Shown piece after piece: positions 35,201 to 46,340 of a stretch of 64,000 bases of DNA. The stretch is taken from the NCBI GenBank assembly GCA_949126835.1, contig OX421508.1, positions 15,268,272-15,332,271 on the forward strand, written 5' to 3'. Numbering within the stretch: position 1 is the stretch's first letter; each line of letters begins with the position of its first letter. A program made the position numbers and the translations under genes. The DNA comes from Anisus vortex (lineage: Eukaryota > Mollusca > Gastropoda > Planorbidae). The notes under the pieces are model-generated. The model ran no database searches. It was not told where the DNA came from and saw only the letters and a program-made list of their open reading frames with translations.

Positions 35201-38200
35201 AAACAAGCTGAGCATGAGACAAAGGAACTAAAGAAAGCTACTTGGTGAGAAAGTAAAACACGCTGAACATGAGACAAAGGAACTATACAAAATCCTAAAC
35301 AATACAAAGAGTATGAAGATAAAAAAAATCATGCCTGAAAACAAAACAGACCAAGACCCAGCAGACATGTTCGAAAACGTTTTCTTGAAAAAATATCAAC
35401 AATTAAAGAAGATCTAAACTTAACACCAAAATACAAGCCTTTAGTCACCGGGGTTACCAAACTAGACAGTTTTAGAACTCTTGGACAGCAGGAAGTTAAA
35501 AACATAATCAAATCTCTATCTATAAAAAATTGCAAACTAGACTGCATGTCTACTAAAAGAGATACTAGACAATATTCTTCCTGTGATAACCAAGACAATA
35601 AATTACTCACTGGAACAAGGAACCTACACAGCATGCTAGAAGACTGAAATTATCAGATCACTGAATAAGAAAGCTGGGCTAGATCTAATTGCTAATAACT
35701 ACAGACCTGTAAGCAACTTGCCTTTCCTTTCAAAAGTTCTAAAAAATGCAGCTCTCATTCAACTAATGGAGCACTGCAATAAAAAGGATCTAATTCCGGA
35801 TTATAAATCTGCATATAGACCACACTACTATAGTTATATGGGTAATGGAACATCGGGAGGTAACAGCATTGATGGCAATAGATCTAACTGCAGCTATTGA
35901 TACAGAAGATCATGACATTTTAGTATCTGTGTTAGAAGCTAAATTGGAGATCAAAGGACTAGACCTAAACTGGTTTGAAAGCTATTTAACAGAAAGAAAA
36001 CTGGTTTGAAAGCTATTTAACAGAAAGAAAACTAGTTTGAAAGCTATTTAACAGAAAGAAAACTGGTTTGAAAGCTATTTAACAGAAAGAAAACTGGGTT
36101 GAAAGCTATTTAACAGAAAGAAAACTGGTTTGAAAGCTATTTAACAGAAAGAAAACTGGTTTGAAAGCTATTTAACAGAAAGAAAACTGGTTTGAAAGCT
36201 ATTTAACAGAAAGAAAACTGGTTTGAAAGCTATTTAACAGAAAGAAAACTGGTTTGAAAGCTATTTAACAAAAAGAAAACTGGTTTGAAAGCTATTTAAC
36301 AGAAAGAAAACTGGTTTGAAAGCTATTTAACAGAAAGAAGCTGCAAAGTAAATGTTTGAAAAGCGTAATCTGAACCCAAAAAATTTGATTTTTCAGTCCA
36401 GCAGGGTTTGTGTGCAGGGTCAATGCTATATGTGCTGTATGCATCCACGATGCAAGAAGAAATTGTACAAAACATAGATCTGCATGGATATGCCGACGAC
36501 CACGCCTTAAAGATAAAATTCATTCCCTCTAAAAATGAAACCATCACAATTTCTACTCTAGAAAAATGTTCAAGACAAATCAATCTGGATGGAAGACAAT
36601 AGACTAAAATGAATATATCAAAAACTGAATTCATTCTGCTCGGAGCTAAAGGACAAATAAAAAAATGCCAAACAAATTAAAGTCATTGATAGATGATAAT
36701 AATATAAAAAATTGTATAATATAAAAAAAACACATTTAAAATCTTGTTAACAATTAGTACAAGATGTTGTCGATATTGTAAAATATAACGCATACGTGTA
36801 TTAATAAAATCAAATCGCAATAATTGGATTTTTATATTGTTTAATAACCTAAAAATAATTACTCATTGTGGTAGGTTTCTGTAAACTGTAAACAAAGAGG
36901 ACATGATATATATGCTACCCCCTAATATCTTTACATTTATCAATGTAAATCTACCTACACACAAAAAGTTTGCTAATCCCTGATCTTTACAGAAAAGTGC
37001 CTAAATTTTACTTTTACAAAGGGAGGCTATCCACCAAGATGACAAGGGAGAATAGATGACATTTAAAAAAACATGATTTTTAAAACCTTTTTTTAAACAG
37101 TAATGTAGACCTACTAGTTTTATTTTACTGTACTATTTTACTTTAAAATAATCTTTGTAAATAAAAAATTGAGGAAAACGTTTAGAAAGTGATATAATTT
37201 AACTACAAAATCTTTTCCTTTAAATATTTTTATAAATCCAATTTTTAGCAAACTTATTTTTCATTTACAGTAAAGTCTATCACTTAACTATTGTTGAAAT
37301 ATTTAGAAAGCTTTAAAAAAAAAAGATAATTCTTTTTTTTTGCTCCAATATTCAAATTTAAAATTTTAAAAAATGTTATTTAAATTGTTACAATTTTATT
37401 TAAATGATAAAATATGTGTCTTTGGTTCAATCCTGTATAACTTATAGCTAAAAAGATGCCATGTATTAGAGCTTGTAACAATAAATATACTTTAGATTAG
37501 AATGTGTAACAATAAATATCCTATAGATTAGAATGTGTAACAATAAATATCCTATAGATTAGAATGTGTAACAATAAATATCCTATAGATTAGAATGTGT
37601 AACAATAAATATACTTTAGATTAGAATGTTTAACAATAAATTTCCTATAGATTAGAATGTGTAACAATAAATATCCTATAGATTAGAATGTGTAACAATA
37701 AATATCCTATAGATTAGAATGTGTAACAATAAATATACATTAGATTAGAAGTTGTGGCATAAAGATCCAATAGTTTAGAGCTTACCATGCAAAGGTGAAA
37801 AAAGTGAGGCTAGGAGCACCAATACAAACACTTGGTAATCTGGATCTATGGCATTTTGAACTCTGAGAATTAAAATAATTAATTACAAAATTAGAAACAA
37901 AACAATTCATTAAGTATATTGCAGTGATAGGTGGGGGAATTGATGTATAGACAATGATGTATAGCTATGTGTACACTAGGCTATGATGTATAACTATGTG
38001 TACACTAGGCTATGATGTATAACTATGTGTACACTAGGCTATGATGTATAACTATGTGTACACTAGGCTATGATGTATAACTATGTGTACACTAGGCTTT
38101 GATGTATAACTATGTGTACACTAGGCTTTGATGTATAACTATGTGTACACTAGGCTTTGATGTATAACTATGTGTACACTAGGCTATGATGTATAACTAT

Positions 38201-41200
38201 GTGTACACTAGGCTTTGATGTATAACTATGTGTACACTAGGCTTTGATGTATAACTATGTGTACACTAGGCTTTGATGTATAACTATGTGTACACTAGGC
38301 TTTGATGTATAACTATGTGTACACTAGGCTTTGATGTATAACTATGTGTACACTAGGCTTTGATGTATAACTATGTGTACACTAGGCTTTGATGTATAAC
38401 TATGTGTACACTAGGCTTTGATGTATAACTATGTGTACACTAGCTATGATGTATAACTATGTGTACACTAGGCTATGATGTATAACTATGTGTACACTAG
38501 GCTTTGATGTATAACTATGTGTACACTAGGCTATGATGTATAACTATGTGTACACTAGGCTTTGATGTATAACTATGTGTACACTAGGCTTTGATGTATA
38601 ACTATGTGTACACTAGGCTTTGATGTATAACTATGTGTACACTAGGCTTTGATGTATAACTATGTGTACACTAGGCTTTGATGTATAACTATGTGTACAC
38701 TAGGCTTTGATGTATAACTATGTGTACACTAGGCTTTGATGTATAACTATGTGTACACTAGGCTTTGATGTATAACTATGTGTACACTAGGCTTTGATGT
38801 ATAACTATGTGTACACTAGGCTTTGATGTATAACTATGTGTACACTAGGCTATGATGTATAACTATGTGTACACTAGGCTTTGATGTATAACTATGTGTA
38901 CACTAGGCTATGATGTATAACTATGTGTACACTAGGCTATGATGTATAACTATGTGTACACTAGGCTATGATGTATAACTATGTGTACACTAGGCTTTGA
39001 TGTATAACTATTTGTACACTAGGCTTTGATGTATAACTATTTGTACACTAGGCTTTGATGTATAACTATGTGTACACTAGGCTTTGATGTATAACTATGT
39101 GTACACTAGGCTTTGATGTATAACTATGTGTACACTAGGCTTTGATGTATAACTATTTGTACACTAGGCTTTGATGTATAACTATGTGTACACTAGGCTT
39201 TGATGTATAACTATGTGTACACTAGGCTTTGATGTATAACTATGTGTACACTAGGCTATGATGTATAACTATTTGTACACTAGGCTATGATGTATAACTA
39301 TTTGTACACTAGGCTTTGATGTATAACTATTTGTACACTAGGCTTTGATGTATAACTATGTGTACACTAGGCTTTGATGTATAACTATGTGTACACTAGG
39401 CTTTGATGTATAACTATGTGTACACTAGGCTTTGATGTATAACTATTTGTACACTAGGCTATGATGTATAACTATGTGTACACTAGGCTTTGATGTATAA
39501 CTATTTGTACACTAGGCTTTGATGTATAACTATGTGTACACTAGGCTTTGATGTATAACTATGTGTACACTAGGCTTTGATGTATAACTATGTGTACACT
39601 AGGCTATGATGTATAACTATTTGTACACTAGGCTATGATGTATAACTATTTGTACACTAGGCTTTGATGTATAACTATGTGTACACTAGGCTTTGATGTA
39701 TAACTATGTGTACACTAGGCTTTGATGTATAACTATGTGTACACTAGGCTATGATGTATAACTATGTGTACACTAGGCTATGATGTATAACTATGTGAGA
39801 CAATGATGTATAACTATTTGTACACTAGGCTTTGATGTATAACTATGTGTACACTAGGCTATGATGTATAACTATGTGTACACTAGGCTATGATGTATAA
39901 CTATGTGTACACTAGGCTATGATGTATAACTATGTGTACACTAGGCTATGATGTATAACTATGTGAGACAATGATGTATAACTATGTGTACACTAGGCTT
40001 TGATGTATAACTATGTGTACACTAGGCTATGATGTATAACTATGTGTACACTAGGCTTTGATGTATAACTATGTGTACACTAGGCTTTGATGTATAACTA
40101 TGTGTACACTAGGCTATGATGTATAACTATGTGTACACTAGGCTATGATGTATAACTATGTGTACACTAGGCTATGATGTATAACTATGTGTACACTAGG
40201 CTATGATGTATAGCTATGTGTACACTAGGCTATGATGTATAACTATGTGTACACTAGGCTTTGATGTATAACTATGTGTACACTAGGCTATAATGTATAA
40301 CTATGTGAGACAATGATGTATAACTATGTGAGACAATGATGTATAACTATGTGAGACAATGATGTATAACTATGTGTACACTAGGCTATAATGTATAACT
40401 ATGTGAGACAATGATGTATAACTATGTGAGACAATGATGTATAACTATGTGAGACAATGATGTATAACTATGTGTACACTAGGCTATGATGTATAACTAT
40501 GTGTACACTAGGCTATAATGTATAACTATGTGAGACAATGATGTATAACTATGTGAGACAATGATGTATAACTATATGAGACAATGATGTATAACTATGT
40601 GTACACTAGGCTATGATGTATAACTATGTGTACACAAGACTATGATGTATAACTATGTGTACACTAGGCTTTGATGTATAACTATGTGTATACTAGGCTA
40701 TGATGTATAACTATGTGTACACTAGGCTATAATGTATAACTATGTGAGACAATGATGTATAACTATCTGAGACAATGATGTATAACTATGTGAGACAATG
40801 ATGTATAACTATGTGTACACTAGGCTATGATGTATAACTATGTGTACACAAGACTATGATGTATAACTATGTGTACACCAGGGTATGATGATATTTATAA
40901 CAATATTATACATTCAAGTTACCAGAGTCAAAGTATAAACAAATATTTCACCTGTTTATTAGTGGAAAGATGGATACAGCTAAATAAATAAATGGATAGA
41001 TCCTAAGTGGCTTGATGTCTTCTTTGAGTAAATGCTGGAACAGAAATAATTAAAATATAACTCCCAACACTAGAGAACTCTATGTACATTATATTGTATT
41101 TAGTTCTACTCTATGTACATTATATTGTATTTAGTTCTACTCTATGTACATTATATTGTACTTAGTTCTACTCTATGTACATTATATTGTACTTAGTTCT

Positions 41201-43635
41201 ACTCTATGCACATTATATTGTACTTAGTTCTACTCTATGTACATTATATTGTACTTAGTTCTACTCTATGCACATTATATTGTACTTAGTTCTACCCTAT
41301 GTACATTATATTGTACTTAGTTCTACTCTATGTACATTATATTGTACTTAGGTCTATTTATTATTTTTTATTCTTTTTAGTAGAATCACACACAAAAACT
41401 TAAACTGAATAATTTAACAAACCCAAAAAATCATTCAAAACAATTCAGCCAATCACTTACATGCTGACGTTCAGTATCAGGATCATATGTTCCCTCCCAG
41501 TTGGATGCCTGCAGATAGAAATTGTCAAATGCATTGAACAAATGTATTTTTCAGCCTCAGCCACTATTGTGAAATTGTATATGATCTAAATTTACTAGAA
41601 TTATTTTTGCAAACATTAACTGATCTTTTGGTTTGGGACTAAAACTATTACCTTTCTCCTGAGACTGATGACTATAGAGCCATAGGCAACAAGTAGCAGG
41701 ATAATGATGACAAATAATGGCCCATACCAACTGTGAGAGAATCAAAGACATTTTACGATGTAAGCACATGAAAGAAGTAGACAATTCAATCATAACACTA
41801 TGATGGGGGATCCATGTAATTTTTTGTAATATGATAGCTACTAATTTATTTTTATTTGATAGCTGGTTATTCATTTCTATATGATGGCTGGTATTTCATT
41901 ATTTTTTGATAGCTGATTATTATTTCTAATATACTATGAGATAATTTTTTTATTTACATGTTAATTTTTAAAGTTTTCTTTTTTGGGACGGAGGGCTTTT
42001 CAGATTGTCGAGGCTAAGGGCAAGGCGAAAAATCCGCAGAAGAACAGTCAAAGACTTGCTGTTTGCGGATGACGCCGCCTTTGTCACACACACTGAGGAG
42101 GAGCTACAATCCTTGATGGACCGCTTCTCCAAGACCTGCCAAGATTTTGGTCTAACAATTAGTATAAGAAAGACCAACGTGATGGTTCAAGGAGCTGATC
42201 CACCCAACATATACATCAACGGTACCAAATTAGATGTTGTTGATCAGTTCACATACCTTGGCTCCACCATCACCACCGATCTATCACTGGACACAGAAAT
42301 CAGCAAGAGAATTGGCAAGGCATCCGCAACTTTATCCAGGCTAACGCAAAGTATATGGGCCAACAAGATGCTGTCTATTAATACAAAAATAGCTGTCTAT
42401 CGTGCATGTGTGATCAGCACTCTCCTCTATGCCAGCAAAACTTGGACCCTGTACGCATCGCAAGAAAAGAGACTCTCTTCTTTCCACATGCGCTGCCTCA
42501 GACGCATACTTGGGATATCTTGGAAGGACCGCATAACAAACAACGAGGTCTTGCAACGGGCTAACATGCCTAGCATGATCACTCTCCTTCGCCAACAACG
42601 TCTTCTGTGGCTTGGCCATGTTTCCAGGATGGAGGATGGGTGAATCCCAAAAGACCTGCTATATGCTGAGCTCGCTGAAGGCAAGAGAACTACTGGCCGC
42701 CCCCAACTCAGGTTCAAGGACGTCTGCAAATGTGACCTAAAGGCTATAGATGTAGAGGTCGGAAACTGGGAGAACCTTGCTCAGCACAGAAGTAGTTGGA
42801 GAGGCACCTTACACACCGGTATAAATGCGGCAGAGGGCAAACTTTGCCTTATGGCGGAGGCTAAAAGAGCAGCGAAGAAAAGTAGGCTGCCCCAACAATC
42901 TCCAACGGTCCAGCTTTCAAGTGCCAGAGATGCGACAGAGCCTGTCTCTCAAGGATAGGTCTCCACAGACACAGTCAATTTTGCAGGGCTGGCCAAATCA
43001 CAGGAGCGCAAATCTAATCGTCTTTCGAGACTATGGAGCCAATGATGATGATGAGATAATTTTTTATTTACAGGTTAATTTTTAAAGTTTTCTTTTTTGG
43101 GGGTAAAAAATACAATATAAAAAACTCTCTTAAAAAATATTTAACACTAAAATATTTTCATCTTTAATATAAACTAAGATATAGGACTCATGAGTTGAAA
43201 TGAGCAGATCATAAAATGATATGCAATTATTTAATCCTTTTCTTAGATATACATTTTCACTAAGGCCATCTAATCTTTTTAAATAATAAAACAAAATAAT
43301 AAAACAGTAAAAAAAAATCCACTCACATGCCAACTCTCCAAGAAAAATCTTCTACAATCCAACTGAAAAGTAAAGTGTTGATATATAAAACTAAAACTAC
43401 AGTCAGTTGATATTTTAATTTTAAAAAATTTTTGGTGAAGCTGACATAATTTAATTACATTTCATTGATTTAATAATGGAAGAGTTCATTGGGAGATGGC
43501 AATGAAGAGTTCATTGGGAGATGGCACTGAATATTCAATTCTTACCACCAAGCTCCAGCTGGACCATAATGATCTCCAATTAATGGAATACAGGAAATTA
43601 TTAATGGAACAGCAACACATACAGTGACATACAGC
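25767..43635 (-). CDS. cAMP-receptor-like / GPR157-type GPCR, 3' half
   Basis: Gene-level entry, partial. Eight exons (43635-43546, 43362-43327, 41730-41652, 41508-41461, 41034-40952, 37862-37786, 28442-28372 and 25922-25767) have GT-AG introns and compatible phases, giving about 212 codons up to a stop. Order: a TM4-like helix (LYVTVCVAVPLIISCIPLIG); an extracellular loop with YGPAGAWCWIVEDFSWRVG; TM5 (PLFVIIILLLVAYGSIVISL); a short cytoplasmic loop; TM6 (RIYPFIYLAVSIFPLIN); TM7 (FVLVLLASLFSPLHGALNAI); then a cytoplasmic tail. YG..GAWCWI in the loop and RIYPFIYL...NR.QNA are hallmarks of the Dicty_CAR/class E-like family that includes GPR157. These receptors act at the plasma membrane through G proteins; the ligand is unknown. 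The 5' exons must lie beyond 64000, so the intron upstream of 43635 exceeds 20 kb and contains the large palindromic element. Confidence 0.88.
26840..28005. repeat. 32-bp minisatellite in the last GPCR intron
   Basis: About 36 copies of 'gtaccatatatacagcacag' plus 'atgtaccacaat'. Variants alternate cagcaca, cagcaga and caccaca. All six frames are largely open because the unit lacks stops, which creates long spurious peptides on both strands. Confidence 0.97.
28372..28442 (-). CDS. GPCR exon: end of TM7 and start of tail
   Basis: The acceptor 'aaaattag' precedes GTGCACTTAATGCC, and the donor is ATCAAG|GTGAGA. 71 nt complete the Gly codon of PLHG and encode ALNAIAFGVDKDTLSKLRPS and EIK. Confidence 0.87.
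29515..35283. repeat. 55-bp minisatellite, about 105 copies
   Basis: Unit: 'gctgagcatgagacaaagga', 'actaaagaaagctacttggt' and 'gagaaaataaaacac'. Main variants are caagc versus cacgc and gagcatgaga versus gagtgtgaca, with gtaagaaa and gaggaaat forms at the right end. Higher-order structure is visible: a six-unit block of 330 bp (starts near 30671, 31001 and 31331) and a block of about 1157 bp whose marker variants recur (32044/33201, 32344/33501, 32673/33830). 55 is not a multiple of three, so the array destroys the LINE frame from which it arose. Confidence 0.97.
35970..36340. repeat. 31-bp minisatellite inside the LINE polymerase region
   Basis: About twelve copies of 'ctggtttgaaagctatttaa' plus 'cagaaagaaaa'. 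One copy corresponds to the LINE codons for NWFESYLTERK, a conserved segment before the catalytic box, so it too is an in-place expansion of LINE coding DNA. Confidence 0.95.
36666..37459. other. GPCR intron sequence, nothing recognised
   Basis: AT-rich and non-coding, apart from the possible hAT right end near 36962-36982. Confidence 0.5.
37460..37755. repeat. 31-bp minisatellite
   Basis: About nine copies of 'tagattagaatgtgtaacaa' plus 'taaatatccta', ending about 30 bp from the donor of the GPCR exon at 37862-37786. Confidence 0.94.
37786..37862 (-). CDS. GPCR exon: TM7
   Basis: The acceptor 'aattctcag' precedes AGTTCAAAATGCC, and the donor is TGCATG|GTAAGC. 77 nt encode VQNAIDPDYQVFVLVLLASL and FSPLH with split codons at both edges. 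Confidence 0.88.
37930..40885. repeat. 29-bp minisatellite, about 100 copies
   Basis: Unit 'gatgtataactatgtgtaca' plus 'ctaggctat'. Variants are ctttg versus ctatg, tttgtaca, and a shortened form 'gagacaatgatgtataacta' that becomes common after 39790. It fills the intron between two GPCR exons. Confidence 0.97.
40952..41034 (-). CDS. GPCR exon: TM6
   Basis: The acceptor 'ctgttccag' precedes CATTTACTC, and the donor is AACAG|GTGAAA. It encodes HLLKEDIKPLRIYPFIYLAV and SIFPLIN. Confidence 0.88.
41080..41352. repeat. 31-bp minisatellite
   Basis: About nine copies of 'tctactctatgtacattata' plus 'ttgtacttagt' between the TM6 exon and the preceding loop exon. Confidence 0.95.
41461..41508 (-). 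CDS. GPCR exon: cytoplasmic loop 3
   Basis: The acceptor 'tatctgcag' precedes GCATCCAAC, and the donor is CAGCAT|GTAAGT. 48 nt in phase 0 encode ASNWEGTYDPDTERQH. Confidence 0.85.
41652..41730 (-). CDS. GPCR exon: TM5
   Basis: The acceptor 'tctcacag' precedes TTGGTATGG, and the donor is AGAAAG|GTAATA. It encodes WYGPLFVIIILLLVAYGSIV and ISLRRK. Confidence 0.88.
41988..43050 (+). mobile_element. RTE-like LINE, 5'-truncated, with ~52-bp target duplication
   Basis: Open from 42005 to 42643: polymerase segment RRRTVKDLLFADDAAFVTHT with the catalytic Asp pair, then QFTYLGSTITTDLSLDTEIS and YASKTWTLYASQEKRLSSFH, ending in a stop after SRMEDG. Later frames give KRTTGRPQLRFKDVCK and the zinc-knuckle FKCQRCDRACLSRIGLHRHS. 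The 3' end is (GAT)n. Direct repeats of about 52 bp, starting 'atgagataatttttt', flank it at 41936-41987 and 43051-43101 with one or two differences. Inserted antisense in a GPCR intron. It lacks the endonuclease and N-terminal polymerase. Confidence 0.88.
43327..43362 (-). CDS. GPCR exon: extracellular loop 2 part
   Basis: A 36-nt microexon. The acceptor 'cttttcag' precedes TTGGATTG, and the donor is GGCAT|GTGAGT. It encodes WIVEDFSWRVG with split codons at both edges. Phase agrees with both neighbours. Confidence 0.83.
43546..43635 (-). CDS. GPCR exon: TM4 and loop 2
   Basis: The acceptor 'catcaaacag' precedes GCTGTATGTC, and the donor is TTGGTG|GTAAGA. It encodes LYVTVCVAVPLIISCIPLIG and DHYGPAGAW. 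This is the most 5' exon seen; the next one upstream is outside the window. Confidence 0.87.
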
Positions 43636-43727
43636 CTGTTTGATGCATGAGAAAAGGTTTTATACATAGGTTAGTGAGCAAACATACTTATTGTGGTGTG
43701 ATAATAATAATTCAATTGAATATATAC

Positions 43728-44947
43728 CCCTATCTGTCTGATGACTTAATATACCCCTATCTGTCTGATGACTTAATATATCCCTATCTGTCAGATGACT
43801 TAATATACCTCTATCTGTCTGATAACTTAATATACCCCTATCTGTCTGATGACTTAATATATCCCTATCTGTCTGATGACTTAATATATCCCTATCTGTC
43901 TGATGACTTAATATATCCCTATCTGTCTGATGACTTAATATACCCCTATCTGTCTGATGACTTAATATACCTCTATCTGTCTGATGACTTAATATATCCC
44001 TATCTGTCTGATGACTTAATATACCTCTATCTGTCTGATGACTTAATATACCCCTATCTGTCTGATGACTTAATATATCCCTATCTGTCTGATTACTTAA
44101 TATACCCCTATCTGTCTGATGACTTAATATACCTCTATCTGTCTGATGACTTAATATATCCCTATCTGTCTGATGACTTAATATATCACTATATGTCTGA
44201 TGACTTAATATATCCCTATCTGTCTGATGACTTAATATACCCCTATCTGTCTGATGACTTAATATATCCCTATCTGTCTGATGACTTAATATACCCCTAT
44301 CTGTCTGATGACTTAATATTCCTCTATCTGTCTGATGACTTAATATACCTATATCTGTCTGATGACTTAATATATCCCTATCTGTCTGATGACTTAAAAT
44401 ACCACTATCTGTCTGATGACTTAATATACCCCTATCTATCTGATGACTTAATATACCCCTATCTGTCTGATGACTTAATATACATCTATCTGTCTCATGA
44501 CTTAATATATCCCTATCTGTCTGATGACTTAATATACCTCTTTCTGTCTGATGACTTAATATACCCCTATCTGTCTGATGACTTAATATACATCTATCTG
44601 TCCGATGACTTAATATACCTCTTTCTGTCTGATGACTTAATATACCTCTGTCTGTCTGATGACTTAATATACATCTATCTCTCTGATGAATTAATATACC
44701 TCTTTCTGTCTGATGACTTAATATACCCCTATCTGTCTGATGACTTAATATATCCCTATCTGTCTGATGACTTAATATACCCCTATTTGTCCGATGACTT
44801 AATATACCTCTTTCTGTCTGATGACTTAATATACCCCTATCTGTCTGATGACTAAATATACCTCTATCTGTCTGATGACTTAATATACATCTATCTGTCC
44901 GATGACTTAATATACCTCTTTCTGTCTGATGACTTAATATACCCCTA
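43728..44947. repeat. 27-bp minisatellite, left of the palindromic element
   Basis: About 45 copies of 'cctatctgtctgatgactta' plus 'atatacc'. The unit equals nine codons without stops, so both strands show open frames of over 400 codons (YPYLSDDLI and GILSHQTDR repeats); these are artefacts. The array continues after the element at 61999. Confidence 0.97.
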
Positions 44948-45066
44948 AGTAGTGTAGTAGGGTCTTTTCGAGGAGTATTTGAGGAGCCGCTCCTACGCTC
45001 CTCAGTTGACCTTTGACCCGGAAGTGACACGACCGGAAGTGACCTTTGACCCCGGAAGTCGTTATA

Positions 45067-45261
45067 CCGGAAGTGACGTCATCCGAGATGGCGTCTTATC
45101 GTGTTGTTATATGACAGGTCGTGACCTAGTGACCTTTTGACCCAGTGACCTTTTGACCCTGCTCCTCAGTTGACCCCACTCCTCAGTTGACCCCACTCCT
45201 CAGTTGACCCCGCTCCTCAGTTGACCCCGCTCCTCAGTTGAACCAAGATGGCGTCTTGTCG
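45067..45261. promoter_or_regulatory. ETS/CRE/YY1-like motif cluster, left end
   Basis: It contains ACCGGAAGTGACGTCA (an ETS core overlapping a perfect TGACGTCA), GAGATGGCGTCTT and CAAGATGGCGTCTT (YY1-like), and tandem 17-bp 'gctcctcagttgacccc' units. Such motifs are typical of strong housekeeping-type promoters in animals. The mirror copy is at about 61630-61950. No transcript start can be inferred. Confidence 0.35.
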
Positions 45262-45469
45262 TGTTGTTTCACGAGTTGTTTTTTTTAATTAAGGGTAATA
45301 CGGTCAGCGGTTCTAAAATTATTTTTTTCCCATTGTCTTACAATGATTGATTTTCCCATTGTCTTACAATGATTGACACATGTCATATTATTTTTCCCAT
45401 TGTTTTATAATGGTCTTTATAAGGTTCAGCGGTTCTAAAATTTTATAATTATTTAATATTAATTAATTA

Positions 45470-46340
45470 ATTGGTTACTTTTATAGTGTTCTTAATAATT
45501 TTCATTAGTAAAAGGCTTTTTTTCAATAAGTTTATTGTGTTTTTTACCCTAATTACCATCTTTAAATCGATAATTGTCTTGTAAGGGTCATTATTAATTA
45601 CTTGGAGACAGTAATTGTCTTAATTTTATACTTAACTAATTAACGAATTTTATTTTTTTTAACCATAATTAGCTTGTAAAGAGGCGTTTATTAACCATAA
45701 TTAGCTTGTAAAGAGGCGTTTATTAATTACTAAGGGCCCTAATTATTACATTTGATTCAATAATTATCTAATAAGGGTCATTTTTACTTACTTGGAGACA
45801 GTAATTGTATACTTAACTAATTAACTAATTTTAATTTTTATAAACATAATTAGCTTGTAAAAGGGCGTTTTTAATTACTAAGGGCCCTAATTATTACATT
45901 TTAATCAATAATTGTCTTGTAAGAGGCACATTTACTTATTGGGATAGAGTAATTTTCTTAATTGCATACTTAATTAATTAACTAATTATTATTTGAATAG
46001 CCATAATTAGCATGTAAAGGGGTGTTTTTTAATTACAAAGGGGTGTAATTATCACATTTTAATCAATAATTCTCTAATAACGTACCTTATTAATTACTTG
46101 GACACAGTAATTTTATTAATTTTATACTTTATTAATTAACTAATTATATTTTTTTTTAACCATAATTAGCGTGTAAAGGAACGTTTTTAATTACCAAAGA
46201 CCGTAATTATCACTAAATAGACCACATTTTATATACTTTTACTTACTTGGAGGCAGTATTTTTTTTAATTCTTAATTAATTATCTAATTATAGTTTTTAG
46301 TCATAATTACTAATTAATAATTTTCTTTTAAACATAATTA
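45470..46340. repeat. Degenerate AT-rich ~120-bp tandem repeat
   Basis: Six or so diverged copies built on 'ttaattaac', 'ccataattagcttgtaaa', 'taagggccctaattatt' and 'acttggagacagtaat'. The mirror copy, interrupted by the LINE, is at about 58600-61480. Confidence 0.8.

Larger units (their letters stand above)
29280..36665 (+). mobile_element. LINE (reverse transcriptase gene) interrupted by tandem arrays
   Basis: Plus-strand LINE remnant in a GPCR intron. The left piece (about 29340-29515) encodes NPWFNEQVGQQKHVGQRRER and KENYQWKAMCVERAKYRRLI, the linker between endonuclease and polymerase. Coding homology resumes at 35285 with ENKTDQDPADMFENVF, then NNYRPVSNLPFLSKVLKN, then the catalytic-type box HGYADDHALK near 36490. 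Between them a 55-bp tandem array of 5.8 kb has grown from the LINE's own codons, and a second 31-bp array (35970-36340) sits further on. Frameshifts are frequent and the element is dead. The clade is uncertain, in the Jockey/CR1/RTE-X range. Confidence 0.8.
28540..36982. mobile_element. Possible hAT-like element enclosing a LINE
   Basis: The left edge 'catgggtgggcaaactaagg' and the right edge, read from the other strand, 'cagggattagcaaacttttt' look like diverged hAT termini of the CAGGGGTGGGCAAACT type. The flanking octamers (atctacgt and atctttac) agree at only four positions. No transposase was found. The interior is mostly a LINE swollen by tandem repeats. Tentative. Confidence 0.35.

Noticed and set aside
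43647..45030. Open frames of about 400 and 456 codons on opposite strands
   Set aside because: They come from a 27-bp tandem unit without stops. The peptides are pure nine-residue repeats, and the longer one runs into the palindrome terminus. No start context, splice signal or homology.
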